Part shown: one piece after another, positions 59,807 to 64,000 of the stretch
How positions within the stretch are numbered: position 1 is the first letter of the stretch
Layout: each line of letters begins with the position of its first letter
From: Methylobacterium sp. B4
GTDB taxonomy: Bacteria > Pseudomonadota > Alphaproteobacteria > Rhizobiales > Beijerinckiaceae
DNA length: 64,000 bases
Reading direction: 5' to 3'
Assembly: GCF_003201865.1 (NCBI RefSeq)
Contig: NZ_QJJJ01000001.1
Coordinates: 434,001 to 498,000, forward strand
Made by a program: the position numbers and the translations under genes
Notes under the pieces: generated by a model
The model's database searches: none
Seen by the model: the letters and a program-made list of their open reading frames with translations, nothing else
Told to the model about the DNA's origin: nothing

Positions 59807-60090
59807 GCGACCCTCGCTGTCAGCCATCGCGCGCGAGCCGACGCGTCGCGACGTGTGAGATGCTTGCTGGATGTGACGGGCGCCGTTGCCGGCCGTCTGC
59901 CTTCGACGGCCCGAGGGCGGTCGGTTCGGTCGGGCGCAGGGCGCAAAAGCCCACCTTCGCCGCCGCAACGAGTGCGGCCACGTGTGAGCGGGTCCGGGTG
60001 GTCCGGTGCGCACGGCCGCCGATGGCTGGTCGTGCGCCGATGGGTCGGGGCCGGCGGCCTGGGCTCAGCCCGGCCGCCGGGCTCCGGCGC

Positions 60091-60399
60091 TTAGCGGGCC
60101 TGACGGCGCGGCGCGCTGCCGGCCGCCCAGTGCGGCTGCACCGTCCCGCGGCGCACGGCGGTGCGGGCCTCGTTCGGCCGCGCGCCGGCGTTCTCGCTCA
60201 GCATCGGCTGACCGAGGATCTGGCCGCTGCCGTTGCGCTGCGAAAGCCGCGAACGCGGGTCGTGATAGGGGCCGTCGACGTAGCTGCTCATGAAGCCGCC
60301 GCCCGCCGCCTGCCGGCTGCCGTCGGCCCCTTCGGCCTGAGCCGCCACCGGGAAGGCCACGGCGGCGGTCATGAAAGCGATTGCAATAATCCGGTTCAT
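60091..60399 (-). CDS. Small secreted hypothetical protein
   Basis: A 102-residue protein with a Sec signal peptide (1-22, ending VAAQAEG) and a Gly/Arg/Ser-rich mature chain without cysteine; the C-terminus is basic (PRRQAR). AGAGGAAG lies six bases before the ATG. No family was recognised. The AT-rich stretch behind its start probably holds the promoter. Confidence 0.65.
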   Translation of the reverse strand: MNRIIAIAFMTAAVAFPVAAQAEGADGSRQAAGGGFMSSYVDGPYHDPRSRLSQRNGSGQILGQPMLSENAGARPNEARTAVRRGTVQPHWAAGSAPRRQAR

Positions 60400-60688
60400 C
60401 TTTGACTTCCTCTCGTAATCCCTGGACCGCGAAGTTTTTTTGCAGGTCTTATCTCGCAAAATCATAGTAATACTCGAATCTAGGGATTGGAAGTGCGTTT
60501 TATCACTGAGATATACTTTAGATTTAATCCCGTATTTTGGCTCTCTTTGTGCGCCGTGACACCTGTCGACAAAAACTTTGACTAGAGCAGGGATGAAAAT
60601 CGAACGGACAGACCTTCGGAAGTGAGCGTGGACGACGAGGGTCTCGCGAGCCGTCGCGTTCCCGGCTCGACGAGGGGCGCCGCGCGCA
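60400..60688. other. AT-rich non-coding stretch
   Basis: Between the small secreted gene and the cysC pseudogene. Bases 60431-60600 are strikingly AT-rich for this genome, with runs such as TTTTTTT and ATATACTTTAGATTTAATC. I see no gene, repeat or tRNA in it. It may hold a promoter for the gene at 60399 (read on the minus strand) or be a scar of a rearrangement linked to the broken cysC. Confidence 0.55.
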
Positions 60689-61204
60689 TCATCCTCTCGC
60701 GAGGCGGGGGAAGCCGACCCGGAGGGGATCTGCGATGCGGCGATGGTCTGTGGTGCGATCGAGCGCCTCCGGCGCCCCGTAGGGCGGCGAGATGCCGGTG
60801 AAGTCGCTGATCGTGCCGGTCCGGGCGCGCGCGTTGAGTCCCTTCGGATCGCGCGCCTCGCAGAGTGCCAGCGGCGTATCGTCGTAAATCCCAAGGAAGG
60901 GGTGTCGCCCGCGATGGTCCGCGCCGCCGCGCGCTCGACCCGGAAGGGCGAGATCAACGAGACGATCACCACCAGACCGGCCTCCGCCATCAGCCGAGCG
61001 ATTTCGGCGGCCCGCCGGGTGTTCTCCACCCGCTCGATGGCCGCGAAGCCGAGATCGCGGCTGAGCCCGTGACGCAGGTTGTCGCCATCGAGCACCATGC
61101 TGCTGAGGCCGCTTCGATCAGCGCGCGGTCGGCGGCGTCGGCGATCGCTGATTTTCCGATCCCGACAGCCCGGTGAGCCATGCGATCGCCGGGCGCTGCC
61201 CCAT
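60689..61204 (-). pseudogene. cysC: Adenylylsulfate kinase (CysC) with three frameshifts
   Basis: Joining three reading frames gives a near-complete APS kinase. It begins [16 protein letters not shown], loses one base inside the P-loop near 61157, continues [15 protein letters not shown], shifts again before [18 protein letters not shown] (near 61100) and [20 protein letters not shown], and shifts a third time near 60893 before [33 protein letters not shown], ending at a TGA. Each change behaves as a one-base loss. The P-loop itself is disrupted, so no active kinase can be made. Either a recent pseudogene or sequencing errors; all neighbouring genes are intact. Confidence 0.85.
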
Positions 61205-61395
61205 GCGCTGTCATCGCCGCTCCCGCGGCTGCAGCGTCTGCCAAGTCAGGTTCGCCTCGCCCACCTCGTCATCCCCCGGGCGATCACCGGCCGACGCATC
61301 ACAACGCGCGACTGCAATCATCGCTTGTGGGTGGCCAGGCCTGAAATCGACGACGAGGGATGGGCAGGTCGGGCCGGGTACGGGTCCGGCTCCGT

Positions 61396-62427
61396 TCAGG
61401 CCGCCCGCTCGCTGTCGATGCCCGCCGTGAAGACCGATCCGAAGAGATCCTTCGGATCGTCCGGCATCGGTACGAGATCGAGATCCGGCCCGCTCCCGGC
61501 CAGGTCCAGCAAACAGCGCAGGGCCGAGAAATCCTCCAAGGCGAAGCCGACCGAGTCGAACAGGGTGATGTCCCCCGCCCGTTCGCGGCCCGGCGCCTCG
61601 CCGCGCAGCACGCGCCAGAGTTCGGTAACGGGGTAATCGGCGGGCATCTGCTGGATCTCGCCCTCGATGCGCGTCTGCGGCGCGTACTCGACCACGGTGC
61701 GGGCGCGAACCAGGATGTCCCGCTGCAGCTCCGTCTTGCCGGGGCAGTCTCCGCCGATCGCGTTGAGGTGCTGGCCCGATTCGACGAGATCGGCGGTCAG
61801 GATCGCGACTCGTGCCTTGTCGGCGGTGGCCGTGGTGACGATGTCGGCTCCCGCCACCGCCTCGGCGACGGTTTCGGCGCAGACCAGCCGCAGGCCCCGG
61901 CCCTCGAGATTGGCTCGTGCCTTCGCGACGGCCTGCGCATCGATGTCGAACAGCCGGACCTCGGTGATTCCGCATATCGCCTTGAAGGCGAGGGCCTGGA
62001 ATTCCGCCTGTGCCCCCGTGCCGATCAGCGCCATGGAGCGGCTGCCGGGCCGGGCGAGGAATGAGGCCGCCAACGCCGAGGTCGCCGCCGTGCGCAGCGC
62101 CGTCAGCACCGTCATCTCGGAGACAAGAACGGGATAGCCCGTCGTCACGTCGGCGAGCGCTCCGAACGCGACCACCGTCTGCCGGCCGCTGCGCGGATTG
62201 CCGGGATGGCCGTTGACGAACTTGAAGGCGTAAAGCCGCCCATCGCAGACCGGCATCAATTCGATCACGCCGTGTGGGAAGTGGCTGGCGAGGCGCGGGG
62301 CAAGATCGAATTCGGGCCAGCGCAGGAAGTCCGCATGCAGGCAGGCGGCAAGCCGGCGCAGGACCGTGTCCGGACCGAGCCGGCGCAGGAGCTGCGCCAT
62401 CTCGACGGTTCCGACGTAGCGCGTCAT
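61396..62427 (-). CDS. Ornithine cyclodeaminase / mu-crystallin family protein
   Basis: A 343-residue NAD-dependent enzyme of the OCD family. The N-terminal substrate part has K69 (AFKFVNGHP) and R112 (TALRTAATSA); the Rossmann motif is GTGAQA (136-141); NAIGGDCPGKTEL carries the conserved Asp. Ornithine cyclodeaminase makes proline and ammonia; family members also act as ketimine reductases or alanine dehydrogenases, so the substrate is uncertain. A divergent Lrp-type regulator 126 bases away supports amino-acid control. Confidence 0.9.
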   Translation of the reverse strand: MTRYVGTVEMAQLLRRLGPDTVLRRLAACLHADFLRWPEFDLAPRLASHFPHGVIELMPVCDGRLYAFKFVNGHPGNPRSGRQTVVAFGALADVTTGYPVLVSEMTVLTALRTAATSALAASFLARPGSRSMALIGTGAQAEFQALAFKAICGITEVRLFDIDAQAVAKARANLEGRGLRLVCAETVAEAVAGADIVTTATADKARVAILTADLVESGQHLNAIGGDCPGKTELQRDILVRARTVVEYAPQTRIEGEIQQMPADYPVTELWRVLRGEAPGRERAGDITLFDSVGFALEDFSALRCLLDLAGSGPDLDLVPMPDDPKDLFGSVFTAGIDSERAA

Positions 62428-62553
62428 GCCGGCCTCCCAAAGCGGTTAGGTCCAGCATGGCCGAACCAAGCGGTCGGACGACAGGCCGAGAAGTGCGCGA
62501 TCGGGTTATGCTGTTGCGCAGGATGCTCGGCTCGGCTGCGCGGAGTGCCAACT

Positions 62554-62997
62554 ATGCTCGACGAGACGGATCGAAGCCTGATCGCGCTCCTGCGCACCGA
62601 TGCGCGGATGCCGGTGGCCAAGCTCGCCGCGTCCCTGCGGGTGACGCGGGCGACGGCGCGGGCGCGGCTCGACCGCCTCATCGCCGCCGGAATCATCACC
62701 GGTTTCACCGTCACGATCCGGGAGAGCGAGCCCACCTGCGTGCGGGCGATCACGCTGATCGAGGTGGACGGCCGCCACGCCGAATCGGTGATCCGGCGGC
62801 TGGCGGGTCTGCCGGAGATTCGCGCGGTTCACACCACCAACGGCCGCTGGGATATCGTGGCCGAGATCGAGGCGCCGACACTCGGGGCCTTCGACGCCTT
62901 GCTGCGAAGCCTGCGCCAGATCGAGGGCATCGCCAATTCGGAGACGAGCATCCTGCTCGCGGCCCGCAAGGGCGGGGCTCAGGCGGGCGCGCCGTAG
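62554..62997 (+). CDS. Lrp/AsnC-family transcriptional regulator
   Basis: A 147-residue regulator: N-terminal HTH (LDETDRSLIALLRTDARMPVAKLAASLRVTRATARARLDRL) and C-terminal RAM ligand-binding domain (AITLIEVDGRHAESVIRRLAGLPEIRAVHTTNGRWDIVAEIEA). GGAG lies nine bases before the ATG. It probably controls the divergent cyclodeaminase-family gene in response to an amino acid. Its 3' end overlaps the convergent ratA-like gene by 19 bases. Confidence 0.92.
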   Translation: MLDETDRSLIALLRTDARMPVAKLAASLRVTRATARARLDRLIAAGIITGFTVTIRESEPTCVRAITLIEVDGRHAESVIRRLAGLPEIRAVHTTNGRWDIVAEIEAPTLGAFDALLRSLRQIEGIANSETSILLAARKGGAQAGAP

Positions 62998-63437
62998 ATC
63001 GCCGTGGCGCGGCCCTCGAAGGCGTCGGTGAACTTGCGGAAGGCACGATCGAACATCGAGCCCATCAGCAGGCCCAGCGTGCGGCTCTTGAACTCGTAGG
63101 TGATGAAGAAATCGACCTCGCAGCCTCCATTGGCCGCCTCGCGGAAGGACCAGCGATTCTCGAGATGCCGGAACGGCCCGTCGATATACTCGGCGGTGAT
63201 CTTGCGGTTCTGCGGATCGAGCGTCACCCGCGTGGTGAACCGCTCGCGGATCGCCTTGTAGCCGACGCCCATCTCCGCGACCCGGATCGTCGTCCCGTTC
63301 GGTCCCTCGGCGTCGCGCAACACGCGCAGCGACTCGCACAGCGGAAGGAACTCGGGATAGCGCTCGATGTCGGCCACGAGATCGTACATCTGCGTGGCCG
63401 TGTGGCGGACCGTCCTCGTGATGCGGAAGGAGGGCAT
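62979..63437 (-). CDS. RatA/COQ10-like START-domain protein
   Basis: A 152-residue START-fold protein (FRITRTVRHTATQMYDLVADIERYPEFLPLCESLRV, VDFFITYEFKSRTLGLLMG). Automatic annotation often calls it RatA toxin, but the fold is shared with the coenzyme Q-binding protein COQ10, and a role in ubiquinone handling is more likely in alphaproteobacteria. It follows lipA by six bases, a conserved pairing. Confidence 0.88.
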   Translation of the reverse strand: MPSFRITRTVRHTATQMYDLVADIERYPEFLPLCESLRVLRDAEGPNGTTIRVAEMGVGYKAIRERFTTRVTLDPQNRKITAEYIDGPFRHLENRWSFREAANGGCEVDFFITYEFKSRTLGLLMGSMFDRAFRKFTDAFEGRATAIYGAPA

Positions 63438-63443
63438 GTTGGC

Positions 63444-64000
63444 TCAGGCGTTGAGGGCGACCGGGGTTGGCCCGAGCTTGGCGAGCCGTGCCGCCTTCAG
63501 CCGCGCGAAGTCCTCGCCGGCGTGATGCGACGAGCGCGTCAGCGGCGTGGCCGAGACCAGGAGGAAGCCCTTGGCATAGGCGGTGGTCTCGTAGGCCTTG
63601 AACTCGTCCGGCGGCACGAAGCGCACGACCTCATGGTGCTTTCGGGTCGGTTGCAAGTACTGGCCGATGGTGAGGAAGTCGACCTCCGCCGAGCGCAGAT
63701 CGTCCATGAGCTGAACGACCTCGTTCCGCTCCTCGCCCAGGCCGACCATGATGCCGGATTTCGTGAAGATGGTCGGGTCGAGTTCCTTCACCCGCTGGAG
63801 CAGACGCACCGAGTGGAAGTAACGGGCGCCGGGCCGAACGGTCACGTACTTGCCGGGCACGGTCTCGAGATTATGGTTGAACACGTCGGGCTTGGCCGCG
63901 ACCACCACTTCGAGCGCGCCGGGTTTGCGCAGGAAGTCGGGCGTCAGGATTTCGACGGTGGTGCCGGGGCTCGCCCGGCGGATCGCGGCGATGGTGCGCG
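63444..64000 (-). CDS. lipA: Lipoyl synthase LipA, C-terminal part (5' end outside window)
   Basis: The last 185 codons of lipoyl synthase, a radical-SAM enzyme that inserts sulfur into octanoyl groups on lipoyl domains. The visible part has [55 protein letters not shown] and the C-terminal arginine-serine RSSHHAGE motif that ligates the auxiliary cluster. The catalytic CxxxCxxC and the start codon lie beyond position 64000. Reading frame continues to the window edge without a stop. Confidence 0.95.
   Translation of the reverse strand, partial: RTIAAIRRASPGTTVEILTPDFLRKPGALEVVVAAKPDVFNHNLETVPGKYVTVRPGARYFHSVRLLQRVKELDPTIFTKSGIMVGLGEERNEVVQLMDDLRSAEVDFLTIGQYLQPTRKHHEVVRFVPPDEFKAYETTAYAKGFLLVSATPLTRSSHHAGEDFARLKAARLAKLGPTPVALNA

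Noticed and set aside
60600..61244. Intact small genes in the cysC region
   Set aside because: The separate open frames are pieces of one CysC sequence in three frames, or antisense to it; none is a complete protein.

Overview
The window is high-GC alphaproteobacterial DNA, probably Methylobacterium/Methylorubrum or a close Hyphomicrobiales relative. The grounds are the dusB-ntrB-ntrC / ntrY-ntrX-hfq-hflX neighbourhood, fused ispDF, a MucR regulator, a CpdR-like response regulator, an OpgH/OpgD glucan pair, a lipA-ratA tail and dense coding with GTG/TTG starts. I found no rRNA, tRNA, CRISPR array, transposase or phage gene.

Layout. 0-7.4 kb: CpdR-like regulator, TspO, a Cys/Met-metabolism PLP enzyme, a secreted four-cysteine protein, divergent opgH/opgD, a PRC-barrel protein and a small membrane protein. 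7.6-10.9 kb: tungstate-type ABC transporter (tupBCA) divergent from a ModE-like regulator with a periplasmic-binding-protein (PBP) sensor domain. 11-14.3 kb: aldo/keto reductase with a divergent LysR regulator, a secreted catalase-family protein and a small secreted protein. 14.4-19.3 kb: a tightly overlapping molybdopterin operon (degenerate MoeA, MoeA-PBP fusion, mobB, moeA). 19.5-21.1 kb: a WD40-cytochrome c fusion and a bacterial metallothionein.

21.2-32.5 kb: a complete alternative-function chemosensory operon (CheW, CheR-TPR, CheW, MCP, CheA-REC, CheB) ending in two hybrid histidine kinases where Wsp systems have a diguanylate cyclase; it resembles the Che3/CheS3 type. 32.7 kb: mucR. 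33.5-39.8 kb: a His-rich heavy-metal RND efflux locus. 40.0-43.8 kb: a PaoABC-like molybdenum hydroxylase. 43.9-57.4 kb: cinA-type amidase, ispDF, dusB, ntrBC, a helicase inserted before ntrYX, hfq and hflX, closed by a strong terminator. 57.5-61.2 kb: SulP transporter plus beta-carbonic anhydrase, a small secreted protein, an AT-rich gap and a frameshifted cysC. 61.4-64 kb: ornithine-cyclodeaminase-family gene with divergent Lrp regulator, ratA/COQ10-like gene and the 3' part of lipA.

How it fits together. Tungstate/molybdate import, a regulator and a MoeA enzyme carrying the same type of PBP domain, and a molybdenum hydroxylase suggest a metal-cofactor supply and sensing module. The Che operon probably feeds a phosphorelay rather than flagella. 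The Ntr, Hfq and HflX genes are core nitrogen and RNA regulation. Three copies of an intergenic palindromic repeat mark gene borders, and one supplies the C-terminus of the CinA-type protein.
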